This document shows, piece by piece, positions 16,657 to 24,678 of a stretch of DNA of 64,000 bases. Position 1 is the stretch's first letter, and each line of letters begins with the position of its first letter. The translations under genes and the position numbers were made by a program. The notes below the pieces were generated by a model. That model searched no databases. It was not told the DNA's origin and saw only the letters and a program-made list of their open reading frames with translations. The DNA comes from Actinomycetes bacterium (GTDB taxonomy: Bacteria > Actinomycetota > Coriobacteriia > Coriobacteriales > UBA8131): positions 1-64,000 of the forward strand of contig WRGR01000039.1 of NCBI GenBank assembly GCA_009787085.1. Direction: 5' to 3'.

Positions 16657-16686
16657 TTGACTTCCAAGGTTGGCATACGCTATAAC
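16657..16686 (+). promoter_or_regulatory. Promoter of the mraZ/dcw cluster
   Basis: TTGACT (16657-16662) and TATAAC (16681-16686) are separated by 18 bp, a good sigma-70 type promoter about 125 bp before mraZ. The surrounding 16,600-16,800 is clearly more AT-rich than the genes on either side. No other gene is visible between 16,460 and 16,810. Confidence 0.55.
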
Positions 16687-16749
16687 CCTATGGGTCAAAA
16701 ATGGTAAGCCACACCAAAATTCTTAAAATTAAAAAATTTCTGCTTCCAT

Positions 16750-16766
16750 TTTAGGGAACTTTAGGG
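16750..16766 (+). promoter_or_regulatory. Two TTTAGGG repeats one helical turn apart
   Basis: TTTAGGG starts at 16750 and again at 16760, exactly 10 bp apart, 45 bp before the mraZ start. MraZ of other bacteria binds direct repeats with a 10-bp period (TGGGN in E. coli) upstream of its own gene. These are therefore candidate MraZ boxes, but the sequence differs from the known consensus. Confidence 0.35.
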
Positions 16767-16810
16767 TAATCTTGTAATCCCACGGAAAGCCCTACTGAAC
16801 GGAGGTGAAA

Positions 16811-17353
16811 ATGTCGGACAAGGAGCGCTTGGTCGAAGAAGCGCCAGGCGAAGTTGACGCAAACTCAATAGACAGCCCTAACGTTGCTGCGACTGACGGC
16901 TTGTTCGACGAAGAGCACTACTTGGATGGCAACTTTGTAAAGAAGATCGACGGACAAGGCCGCGTTTTGATGCCACCAGAGTTTCGGAAATTCTTTGAGG
17001 GCAAACCACTCGAGATGGTGCGCTGCTCTTATGACAATTGCCGGTTCTTGAAGTTGATGACCAAACAGAGCTATTTGGCGTGGGAGGAAAGCTTCTTTCA
17101 AGAGGTTGGCGGCTTCAAGCAGTCCGACCCGGCAATGTTTGCCAAGAAGGCGCAGTTGCGCTTGATGAAGGAGCCAGTTGCGGTGGACGGTTTTAACCGT
17201 TTGCGGATTCCGACGGCACTCCGGGATTATCTGGCGTTGAAAGACGATGTGACCTTTATCGGTCTCGGCGACTGTGTGATGGTCATGACCCCCAACAGTG
17301 CCGATGCACTGCTCAATGGTCCTGAGATCCGAATTGAGGCCTCCGCTGCCTGA
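16811..17353 (+). CDS. mraZ: Cell division/cell wall cluster regulator MraZ
   Basis: The ATG at 16811 is preceded by GGAGG at 16801-16805. Two AbrB-like MraZ motifs are present: KKIDGQGRVLMPPEFR near residue 47 and VAVDGFNRLRIPTALRDYL near residue 125. In the second, Asn replaces the usual Gly of the D-x-x-GR motif. The protein has about 40 extra acidic residues at its N-terminus compared with the typical 140-150 residue MraZ. It binds DNA as a ring-shaped oligomer and usually represses the dcw operon. Here it directly precedes ftsL, across a 377-bp structured gap, with rsmH on the other side. Confidence 0.9.
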   Translation: MSDKERLVEEAPGEVDANSIDSPNVAATDGLFDEEHYLDGNFVKKIDGQGRVLMPPEFRKFFEGKPLEMVRCSYDNCRFLKLMTKQSYLAWEESFFQEVGGFKQSDPAMFAKKAQLRLMKEPVAVDGFNRLRIPTALRDYLALKDDVTFIGLGDCVMVMTPNSADALLNGPEIRIEASAA

Positions 17354-17428
17354 AGCTGGGCAGTGCGGGTTTAAGGAGGCGGCAGGTTTTTGACGGCGTG
17401 AATCGGCAAGGCCGAGACCGGCAAGTCA

Positions 17429-17460
17429 TGGGGAGGCTATTGCAATAGGTTCTGGGGAGG
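17429..17460 (+). repeat. Direct repeat TGGGGAGG
   Basis: TGGGGAGG occurs at 17429-17436 and 17453-17460, 24 bp apart. A TTGACA follows at 17463-17468 without a convincing -10. The TGGG cores resemble E. coli MraZ boxes, but the spacing does not fit the 10-bp rule. It may bear on expression of ftsL and downstream genes. Confidence 0.35.
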
Positions 17461-17517
17461 TTTTGACATCTGTATTCTCAGGCACGAGGCCCGCTTCGGG
17501 GCTTCGATGCAAAAAAC

Positions 17518-17595
17518 GGGGAGTCTGGGGAATCGCATCCCAAACACTGTTGAGGCAAAATACCACAAAAACAGCAAGCCTCACCCAGACTCTTC
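17518..17595 (+). ncRNA. Structured leader element between mraZ and ftsL
   Basis: GGGGAGTCTGGG-type sequence at 17518-17529 pairs with 17584-17595 (9 perfect pairs GAGTCTGGG/CCCAGACTC plus three outer pairs, two of them wobbles). Inside it TGAGGC (17551-17556) pairs with GCCTCA (17578-17583) and stacks directly on the outer stem. On the minus strand the outer stem is followed by CCCCGTTTTTT, so it could also act as a terminator for antisense transcripts. The whole gap 17354-17730 has no convincing gene. It does not match tmRNA, RNase P RNA or any riboswitch I know. Confidence 0.45.
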
Positions 17596-17730
17596 AAAAA
17601 AATGACTGAGAATCAGCAATGTTCAAGCCGAGGCGGCAGCCAAGGCGGGTGTTGGTGAAGAAATGGCGGTCAGCTGCTGGGGTATGAGTCCAAGGCGAGC
17701 AGGGGCAATCAAGGAAGTTAAGGTGTGGAA

Positions 17731-18189
17731 ATGGCAGAATCAGTACGTCAACTAGGTGATTATTCACAATATCGCCAAGGGGCCGCCCGCCAAGGCGCCG
17801 CCCGCCAATGGCCAGCGCCTTCATATACGCCCGAGCCACAATGGCAAACGCCCCCGAACATCAAGGAGATACCGGGCGGCAAACTGCGGTCGGCGAGTGA
17901 GTCCCAGAGGGTTCCTTTGGCGATCAAGGCTGCCCTTGTTATGGCCTTCATGATTTTGTTAGCTGCCATGATTACGACGGTCGGCATGTGGGACCTCAGC
18001 TCCAAAGCCCGGTACAGTCAAAAAGCGGCCAGTGCTCGGATCTCGGCGCTGAATTCAAGTGGCAGCATTTTGGAGGCTGAATATTCAAAATTAACCAACC
18101 CCCAAAACATCCAGCAGCAGGCAGCTGAAAAACTCGGCATGTCAGAAGACACCGACCCGGAGTACTTGCAGGCCGAGGTTAGCCGATGA
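17731..18189 (+). CDS. ftsL: FtsL-like septum protein
   Basis: The ATG at 17731 (GTG 17725 also possible) follows AAGGAAG. About 70 cytoplasmic residues rich in Gln/Pro precede one membrane helix (ALVMAFMILLAAMITTVGMW, about residues 70-90). An extracellular coiled coil then follows, ending NIQQQAAEKLGMSEDTDPEY, where LGM is the typical FtsL/DivIC terminus. Sequence identity in this family is low; assignment rests on size, topology and position before ftsI. It should recruit FtsW/FtsI with FtsQ. It overlaps ftsI by 4 bp. Confidence 0.75.
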   Translation: MAESVRQLGDYSQYRQGAARQGAARQWPAPSYTPEPQWQTPPNIKEIPGGKLRSASESQRVPLAIKAALVMAFMILLAAMITTVGMWDLSSKARYSQKAASARISALNSSGSILEAEYSKLTNPQNIQQQAAEKLGMSEDTDPEYLQAEVSR

Positions 18190-20219
18190 ATAAGAAAAAT
18201 ACCAAAGCTCTCAGGCTCGACCGCTATCAGATCATCTTCGGGGTGACGATAGTGGTGGCTTTCTTGCTTCTGATCCGCTTGGTTCAAATACAGATATTTG
18301 CTGCTGACAGCCTAGCGCAAGATGCCCAGAATCAGCGCACGGCCATAGCGAGTTCTAAAGCCAAACGCGGCACCATCTATGACCGTAACGGAGTTGCCCT
18401 GGCCACCTCGGTAGATAAAGTCTCAATCTATGTCAACAAAAATCAGATGAAAAACCAGCGGGAAACGGCGACTGCTATAGCTCAGGTCTTAGGTGGCAAG
18501 GTCGTTGACTGGGAACAGAAGATCAGCAACAGCGGGGTCAACAGCGACGGTCAAGGGGTTGTCAATGTCTGTTTGTTGCGTTTCGGCAGTGCCGATTTAG
18601 AGAAGAAGTTCGATAATTATCGGCAGCAGTTAAAAAAGCAGTCACAGGATGCCTCAAACTCAGTCAACAACCTCTCTACTAGCCTCTATAACACCTTCGC
18701 CATTAGCAGTGACGGTCATGACTATGTGGTGCAGCGTGCTGAGGCTTTGGACTGCATCAATTTCGATCACGAGTACCAGCGGGAGTATCCTTATAAATCG
18801 ATCGGCGCACAGGTTATCGGTCGTGTGGACCCCGAAAGCGGACACGGATTGAGCGGCTTGGAGAAAGAGTACGACAGTATCCTCAGCGGTCAAGACGGGG
18901 TGGTGTACGAGGAGGTCAGTGGCGACGGTGTGCCACTTCCTAACGGTGAGCAGAATGTCAAACAGGTTGGCCGGGACGGGGACAGTATCACTGTATCTCT
19001 GGACATCGAGGTGCAACAGAGTGTGGAGAGTCTCTTGGCCAAGTATGGCAAACTCGGAAAAGCCAAAGCTGGCAATGTGGTGTTGATAGATGGCGGCAGC
19101 GGCGAAATATACGCCGCCGCTTCCCTGCCCTTGCTGGACCGGGACAACATCACTGCAGAAGACGTCCAAGCTGGTGCCATCAACCTGCAAGGTATTACGC
19201 GTGGCTATGAGCCGGGGTCAACAATGAAGTCTGTGGCCACTGCTGCCCTTTTAGAAAACGGGGCCGTGAAGCTGAGCAAGCGGATACTCGTTCCGGACAA
19301 CCGGTTTATCGACGGCTATCCGGTCGGGGACTGGTATGACCATCCTGCCCAGATGATGGATCTGCGGGCGATACTTGAGCACTCATCCAATGTTGGCATC
19401 TCCATGCTCTGCGAAAGCCTGAGCAAAGAGCAGCTGTACGACTATTACTGTAAAGCTGGTTTCTATAGTCCTACAGGTGTAGACTATGTAGGTGATGGTC
19501 TGAAAGAGCCTGATGTTTATGATTATGTGCCGCTGGAACAGTGGTCGGCTGTCAGGCTCGCCAATGTCACCTTTGGTCAAGGGTTGTATGTTACCAGTTT
19601 GCAAATGGCCAGTTTCTACGGGGCGATTGCTAACGATGGGGTTCGCTGTCAACCGCATTTCCTGATCAGCAGCACCTCTGCCAACGCACCGGTTCTTACC
19701 AGCTCCAAACGCATCATGTCTTCGGCCACTGCCAGCACTATGACTGACTTGCTGAAAAGTGTAGTAACGGATGGCACGGGTAAACCAGCCGCTGTGCACG
19801 GCTACAGTGTAGCCGGCAAAACTGGCACTGCTGAGGTCGCCAACCCCAACGGCGGCGGTTACAGTGGCAACATAATAGGTTCGATGGTCGGCTATTTTGC
19901 CAACTCGGACTGCAAGCTGGTTTGCATGACATCTATGGATGACCCAGAGATAGTCGGGGTCGCTGTGGCCCCCAAGCCGCTGTTTGCTGCAATCATGGGC
20001 TATGTGGCCAACCGCTATATGGTGGCACCTGACCCCGCAGCAGCTAAGTCCGGGGGCAAGGTTGCCAACGGCGGCGCTACGGGTGGCGCCGCCAGTTCCA
20101 GCGCTACGACGGTTGGCGGCAGCGCTAGCAGCCAAGCTGCTAGCAGTACCGCTGCTGGCAGCACCACTGCCGCCAATGCCACAGCCAGCAGCACCCCGGC
20201 AACAGACAGTGCCGAGTAG
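18186..20219 (+). CDS. ftsI: Septal penicillin-binding protein 2/3 (FtsI)
   Basis: A 677-residue class B transpeptidase that cross-links septal peptidoglycan. It has one membrane anchor (residues about 17-38), a dimerisation domain opening with KRGTIYDRNGVALA, and a transpeptidase domain with all three motifs: STMK (about 345), SSN (about 399) and KTGTAE (about 544). A 60-residue tail of Gly, Ala, Ser and Thr after the domain is low complexity and looks like a flexible extracellular extension. It starts inside the end of ftsL and is followed 12 bp later by mraY. No PASTA domain is seen. Confidence 0.93.
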   Translation: MNKKNTKALRLDRYQIIFGVTIVVAFLLLIRLVQIQIFAADSLAQDAQNQRTAIASSKAKRGTIYDRNGVALATSVDKVSIYVNKNQMKNQRETATAIAQVLGGKVVDWEQKISNSGVNSDGQGVVNVCLLRFGSADLEKKFDNYRQQLKKQSQDASNSVNNLSTSLYNTFAISSDGHDYVVQRAEALDCINFDHEYQREYPYKSIGAQVIGRVDPESGHGLSGLEKEYDSILSGQDGVVYEEVSGDGVPLPNGEQNVKQVGRDGDSITVSLDIEVQQSVESLLAKYGKLGKAKAGNVVLIDGGSGEIYAAASLPLLDRDNITAEDVQAGAINLQGITRGYEPGSTMKSVATAALLENGAVKLSKRILVPDNRFIDGYPVGDWYDHPAQMMDLRAILEHSSNVGISMLCESLSKEQLYDYYCKAGFYSPTGVDYVGDGLKEPDVYDYVPLEQWSAVRLANVTFGQGLYVTSLQMASFYGAIANDGVRCQPHFLISSTSANAPVLTSSKRIMSSATASTMTDLLKSVVTDGTGKPAAVHGYSVAGKTGTAEVANPNGGGYSGNIIGSMVGYFANSDCKLVCMTSMDDPEIVGVAVAPKPLFAAIMGYVANRYMVAPDPAAAKSGGKVANGGATGGAASSSATTVGGSASSQAASSTAAGSTTAANATASSTPATDSAE

Positions 20220-20231
20220 TAGGGATCACCG

Positions 20232-21281
20232 ATGGCTGCTCTTGTCCAGTATCCGACCTTCCTGCTCTTTTTAGCAATCTTCGTAGCAATGGCCTTAGCC
20301 ATGGTGCTGCTGCCGATTTGGATCCGCATTCTTCGTTTTAAACAGATTGGACAGCAGGTTCGTGCTGATGGGCCACAAAGACATCTAGTTAAACAGGGGA
20401 CACCTACCATGGGCGGCGTGGTTATCCTCTTGGCCATGTTGCTGACGGTGCTGGTCTTGGCACAGCCTACCAACCAAGTGGATCTAGTACGCTTGTTGCT
20501 GATCAGCGGTGCCACGCTGATAGCCGGTGTTATCGGCTTGATAGACGACCTTTCGAAGGTCTTCAAAGAGCGCTCCTTAGGGCTGCGTCCGAATGCCAAG
20601 ATGCTGACAATGACAGTCGTTTCCGTTACGTTTTGTTTGACAGCGGTAAATTTGGGAGATATCGCCCCTACCGTAAGTATTCCCCTTGGGCCGACTTTCG
20701 ACTTAGGTGTTTTGACCAGCTCCATTCCCTTGGCTGGTGGAGTTTTGAAAATACCCTGGCTTTACTTGGTGTTCGTCTTTTTGCTGATGGCTGGGTTGAC
20801 CAATGCCGTGAACTTGACGGATGGTTTAGACGGCTTGGCCGGCGGTACAGTGATGATCGTGATGGTGGCGATAGCGGCCATAGCTTTTCGAGCTGACCTT
20901 ATAAATGTTGCTATATTCGCTGCTGCGGCTACTGGTGCCTGCGTTGGTTTCTTATGGTTTAACAGCTACCCTGCCGGCATCTTCATGGGCGACACAGGCT
21001 CTTTCGCGTTGGGAGCGGCCTTCGCGGCCATTGCCGTGATTACCAAGACCGAGGTCATCTCGTTGGTGGTGGGCGGTATCTTCATCATCGAGGCGTTGTC
21101 TGTGATTATCCAAGTGGCGTATTTCAAATTGACGCGCAAGCGGGTTTTCCTGATGGCACCACTGCATCATCACTTTGAGCAAAAAGGCTGGAGCGAAGTG
21201 AAAGTAGTGATCCGGTTTTGGATTATCACGGCTCTTTTTGCCAGCATCGGCTTTGCAATGTATTTTGGGCAGAGTTTGTAG
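20232..21281 (+). CDS. mraY: Phospho-MurNAc-pentapeptide transferase
   Basis: MraY transfers phospho-MurNAc-pentapeptide to undecaprenyl phosphate to give lipid I at the inner membrane face. The 349-residue protein has about ten membrane helices and the conserved GTPTMGG, IDDLSKV, NAVNLTDGLDGLA, FMGDTGSFALG and PLHHHFEQKGWSE blocks, including the catalytic Asp residues and the HHH motif. Size and motif order are standard. It lies between ftsI and ftsW. Confidence 0.97.
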   Translation: MAALVQYPTFLLFLAIFVAMALAMVLLPIWIRILRFKQIGQQVRADGPQRHLVKQGTPTMGGVVILLAMLLTVLVLAQPTNQVDLVRLLLISGATLIAGVIGLIDDLSKVFKERSLGLRPNAKMLTMTVVSVTFCLTAVNLGDIAPTVSIPLGPTFDLGVLTSSIPLAGGVLKIPWLYLVFVFLLMAGLTNAVNLTDGLDGLAGGTVMIVMVAIAAIAFRADLINVAIFAAAATGACVGFLWFNSYPAGIFMGDTGSFALGAAFAAIAVITKTEVISLVVGGIFIIEALSVIIQVAYFKLTRKRVFLMAPLHHHFEQKGWSEVKVVIRFWIITALFASIGFAMYFGQSL

Positions 21282-21313
21282 GGAAGGTGCATTACGGAAA
21301 GGAGAAGTGTGCT

Positions 21314-23218
21314 ATGAAGCAGACGGTTTTGGGCGAGGCATGTTCCAGTGCCCGGTGGCAGGGCTTTGTAGCCCGGATACTGGGACACTACAAGCCGGCG
21401 CAAATGCTCATCGTAGTGGTCGCGGTGTTGGTTGCCTTTGGTCTGGTAATGGGCTTCTCTGCTTCCTTCGTACAAAACAGTGACGGTACCAAGTTCTTGG
21501 TCAGCCAGGCAATCTACATGGCTGCCGGTTTGTTGGCTATGTTCCTGATAATCCTTGTCGGCGGCTGGGTTTTTCGTAACCACCGCCTAGCTTGGCTGGT
21601 CGTTGTCGCCGGGCTATGGCTTGGCAGCCTTGTCTTGATGGTCTTAGTGCAAACATCGCTGGGGGTTGAGGTAAACGGAGCCCAGCGGTGGCTCGATTTG
21701 CCCGGTCTGCCCCTTTTCCAACCTTCGGAATTTGCCAAGATAGCCGTGATCCTGTTCTCGGCGGCTCTGATGGAACGCATCCGCGACAACGATGAGTGTT
21801 GGGCGATCTGGGCGCTGTTCATCAGTAACGCGGCAATACTGTTGTTGGCTATTATGCAAAACGATATGGGATCGACCCTTTTGATATACATCGGTTTGCT
21901 GGCGGTGCTCTGGTTCGGGGATCTGCAGATTTTTGCCACTGGCTGGCGTTTCTTTGCTTCTATTAGTTGCTATGTTCTGTTGGCGGTGCTAGCCTGTTTG
22001 GCATCACTTTTGCTGCCAGGTTTTCGGCAAGCCCGCTGGGCGGCATTCTGGGCACCGATGAGCCAAGTGTCGGATCTTCCCTACCAGATCAAAAACGGTT
22101 TTTATGCCCTTGGCGACGGCGGCTTGACAGGCTTGGGGCTAGGACTTTCCAAACAAAAGTATTTTTATCTGCCATTTGCCTCTAGCGATTCGATTTTCCC
22201 CGTTGTTGGCGAGGAGCTAGGATTGATTGGTGCTGTTGCCGTAATACTGTTGTTTCTCCTGTTGGCCTTCTATGGCTTACGGGTCGCCAAGCAGGCCGGC
22301 AGCACTGGTGGCCAGATGTTGGCTGGTGCGGCCACAACTTTGATAGTCATGCAAGCTTTGATCAACATTGCCTCAGTGACCGGCGCAGGCCCGATGACCG
22401 GCAAGACACTGCCTTTCTTCAGTACTGGCGGTTCGTCGATGATCGTCACTTTGATCTTAGTCGGATGCATGCTCCTAGTTGCCTTCTTTGACCCGGAAGA
22501 GCAAAGGCATATTGCCCGTCGGGATGCCTTGCGCTTGGTGCCGGGCGGCTCTGGGGGCGGCGTGTCGCCATCGCTGGCAGCAAGGCCGCGTGCCGGCAAG
22601 GCAGTGCCGACGTCAGCCCTGGCGAATGCCCCGCGACCCGCAGCCCCTCGTTTGCGGGTGGTCAGGGGAAGCAGGCAAGTTGTTGGTGCTGGAGTTTCGA
22701 TAGTATCATCCAGAGAGATGCCAGCCATGAAGAAGAAGGGAAAACCGACTGCTGCTACTGCGGCCTCGACGACCGCACACTCCCGTAACGCATCTGAAAA
22801 GGGTTTCTGGCCGCTGCCGGGCCGGAAAAGCTTTCCGGTTGCTGAGGATCGCACGGCCAGTGCCGCTGCCAACCGCCGTCTCGCCCGCGCCGTCGCGGAA
22901 TCCGGGCCACGCCCCCCTCGCCCTGCTGCCAGTCACATTGCTAGCCGCCCTGGCGGCTCTAGGTGCCAGGTGAATGGCCGATCTGTCTCTGCTCGCTCCC
23001 ACGGCACATCGAACAGGCACCAGCCTGTATCCTATGCCGCTACGTCGCGCACCCATGCCTCCACAGGCCGGCTTCAGCCTGCCAGTGTCTGCCGTCCGTT
23101 GTCTGCCGGCTCTTGGCGCACTGGCTCCGGGGCATCGCCTCGCTTGCGGGCCGCCACTTCCAGCTACATGCGCTCTGGTCAGTCAGCATCTAACGGGCAA
23201 CGGCTGCGGGACTATTAG
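21314..23218 (+). CDS. ftsW: FtsW-type lipid II polymerase with long basic tail
   Basis: The ATG at 21314 has AAAGGAGAAG just upstream. Residues 1 to about 400 form the ten-helix SEDS core: PSEFAKIAVILF, LPYQIKNGFYALGDGG, GLGLSKQKYFYLPFASSD and VGEELGLIGA. It polymerises glycan strands with FtsI. Residues after about 405 are a hydrophilic tail of some 230 residues rich in Arg, Ser, Pro and Ala. That is much longer than the usual cytoplasmic tail and likely disordered. MurF follows 9 bp later. FtsW is chosen over RodA because of the dcw position. Confidence 0.9.
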   Translation: MKQTVLGEACSSARWQGFVARILGHYKPAQMLIVVVAVLVAFGLVMGFSASFVQNSDGTKFLVSQAIYMAAGLLAMFLIILVGGWVFRNHRLAWLVVVAGLWLGSLVLMVLVQTSLGVEVNGAQRWLDLPGLPLFQPSEFAKIAVILFSAALMERIRDNDECWAIWALFISNAAILLLAIMQNDMGSTLLIYIGLLAVLWFGDLQIFATGWRFFASISCYVLLAVLACLASLLLPGFRQARWAAFWAPMSQVSDLPYQIKNGFYALGDGGLTGLGLGLSKQKYFYLPFASSDSIFPVVGEELGLIGAVAVILLFLLLAFYGLRVAKQAGSTGGQMLAGAATTLIVMQALINIASVTGAGPMTGKTLPFFSTGGSSMIVTLILVGCMLLVAFFDPEEQRHIARRDALRLVPGGSGGGVSPSLAARPRAGKAVPTSALANAPRPAAPRLRVVRGSRQVVGAGVSIVSSREMPAMKKKGKPTAATAASTTAHSRNASEKGFWPLPGRKSFPVAEDRTASAAANRRLARAVAESGPRPPRPAASHIASRPGGSRCQVNGRSVSARSHGTSNRHQPVSYAATSRTHASTGRLQPASVCRPLSAGSWRTGSGASPRLRAATSSYMRSGQSASNGQRLRDY

Positions 23219-23226
23219 GGCAATCG

Positions 23227-24651
23227 ATGGATCTGAGCTTGGCGGATGTCGTTACGGCCAGTGGTGGCACCACGGTGCTCGCCGCCCCGGACGGCTGCCG
23301 TCGGATTCGTAACCTCAGTTGGGATTCGCGGCGGTTGGATGCCCAGACGGCCTTCCTTGCCCTGCCTGGAGAGCATTTTGACGGCAATGATTTTTTGAGT
23401 GAGGCGGCGGAGCTGTCACCGCTGCTGCTGGCCAGCCGCCCGACCACAGTTGCCGAGCGTCAGCGGGCCTCGGAGTTGGGTGCCGCTCTGGTGGAGCTGC
23501 AAGACCCCGAGTGGGCATTGGGGCAGATTGCCCGCTGCTGGCGCGGCAAGCTGGCAGCCAAGGTCATTGGCATTACCGGCTCCAGCGGCAAGACATCGAC
23601 CAAGGAACTGTTGCGGGTGGTTTTGGCCACGGCCTATCGGGTTTCAGCCAGTCCCGGCAACTTCAACAACCTGCTGGGGCTGCCAGCGGCGCTGTTGGCT
23701 ACGGATGCAGACGCTGAGGTGCTGGTATTGGAGATGGGCATGCAGCACTTTGGCGAGATCGCCCGTTATGCTGAGATTGCCGGACCACAAGTGGCTGTGC
23801 TGACGAATATTGGCTCAGCGCATCTGGAGATGCTCGGCAGCCGGGAGGCGATCGCTAGGGCGAAGGCTGAACTGCCGGGTGCTTTGCCAGACGGCGAAGG
23901 GCTAGTGGTGGTGAATGGCGACGACCCTTACACCCCTTATGTGTTGGCTGTCAGCGGTGCTGAGGCGCGGCAGTTGACGGTGCTGCGCTACGGGTTGGCT
24001 GAGGCTAACCAGGTTCGGGCGACTAATATTGTCTATGACGGAGATGGTCGGCCATGCTTCGATATTTGCTTCCCGGACACACTGGTCAAACAGCTGCAGT
24101 TGCAGCTGCAAGGCGAGCACAGTGTGCTGAATGCTTTGGCCGCCGCCGCCGTAGCCTGGAAACTGGGGGTGCCAGTGGACGTATTGCGGTCTGCCTTGGA
24201 GCAAAGTCGGCCGCCGACGCAGCGTCAAGAAGTGATCGAGCTGTCATCGGGTACGCTGATAATCAACGATTGCTATAACGCCAACCCAGAATCGATGCGC
24301 GCCGCCTTGACGACCCTGCAGCGCACCCGTCCGGAAAGCCCGCATATTGCGGTACTTGGCGACATGGGGGAACTGGGGCCTAGCGAACAGCAGCTGCACA
24401 CTGATCTGGGTGCCGAGGCGGCGGATTTGGGGCTGGCGCTGCTGGTTTGTGTGGGCCAGAAGGCTGCGTGGATCGCTGCAGGGGCTCGCCAAGGCGGCAT
24501 GCCCCCAAGCTCGGTGTTGTACTTTTCCGACTGGCAGGAAGCTGTTGATCGCTTGCTATCGATACTTGCCAGCAGAGCGGTTATACTGGTAAAGGCTTCG
24601 CGCTCAATGGCTTTGGAGCGTATTACCCAGGCACTTATCGATAGCTATTAA
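23227..24651 (+). CDS. murF: UDP-MurNAc-tripeptide D-Ala-D-Ala ligase
   Basis: MurF adds D-Ala-D-Ala to the UDP-MurNAc-tripeptide. An N-terminal substrate domain (ISWDSR-like RNLSWDSRRLD) is followed by the ATP-binding loop GITGSSGKTSTKE (residues about 115-127), EMGMQHFGEIA, HNALAA-type SVLNALAAAA, and NDCYNANPESMRAAL. The length of 474 residues is typical. It precedes the ATP-grasp gene by 27 bp and is separated from murE by it, so murF lies before murE, the reverse of the usual order. Confidence 0.93.
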   Translation: MDLSLADVVTASGGTTVLAAPDGCRRIRNLSWDSRRLDAQTAFLALPGEHFDGNDFLSEAAELSPLLLASRPTTVAERQRASELGAALVELQDPEWALGQIARCWRGKLAAKVIGITGSSGKTSTKELLRVVLATAYRVSASPGNFNNLLGLPAALLATDADAEVLVLEMGMQHFGEIARYAEIAGPQVAVLTNIGSAHLEMLGSREAIARAKAELPGALPDGEGLVVVNGDDPYTPYVLAVSGAEARQLTVLRYGLAEANQVRATNIVYDGDGRPCFDICFPDTLVKQLQLQLQGEHSVLNALAAAAVAWKLGVPVDVLRSALEQSRPPTQRQEVIELSSGTLIINDCYNANPESMRAALTTLQRTRPESPHIAVLGDMGELGPSEQQLHTDLGAEAADLGLALLVCVGQKAAWIAAGARQGGMPPSSVLYFSDWQEAVDRLLSILASRAVILVKASRSMALERITQALIDSY

Positions 24652-24678
24652 GCACCCTCAGAGGGAGAACACGGTAAC

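Noticed and set aside
17602-17658. Possible 18-codon ORF upstream of ftsL
   Set aside because: It starts with ATG in an A-run but has no ribosome site and no reason to be translated.
17354-17730. RNase P RNA, tmRNA or c-di-AMP riboswitch in the mraZ-ftsL gap
   Set aside because: The core sequences expected for each (GAGGAAAGTC, the tmRNA ends with CCA, the paired riboswitch motifs) are absent.
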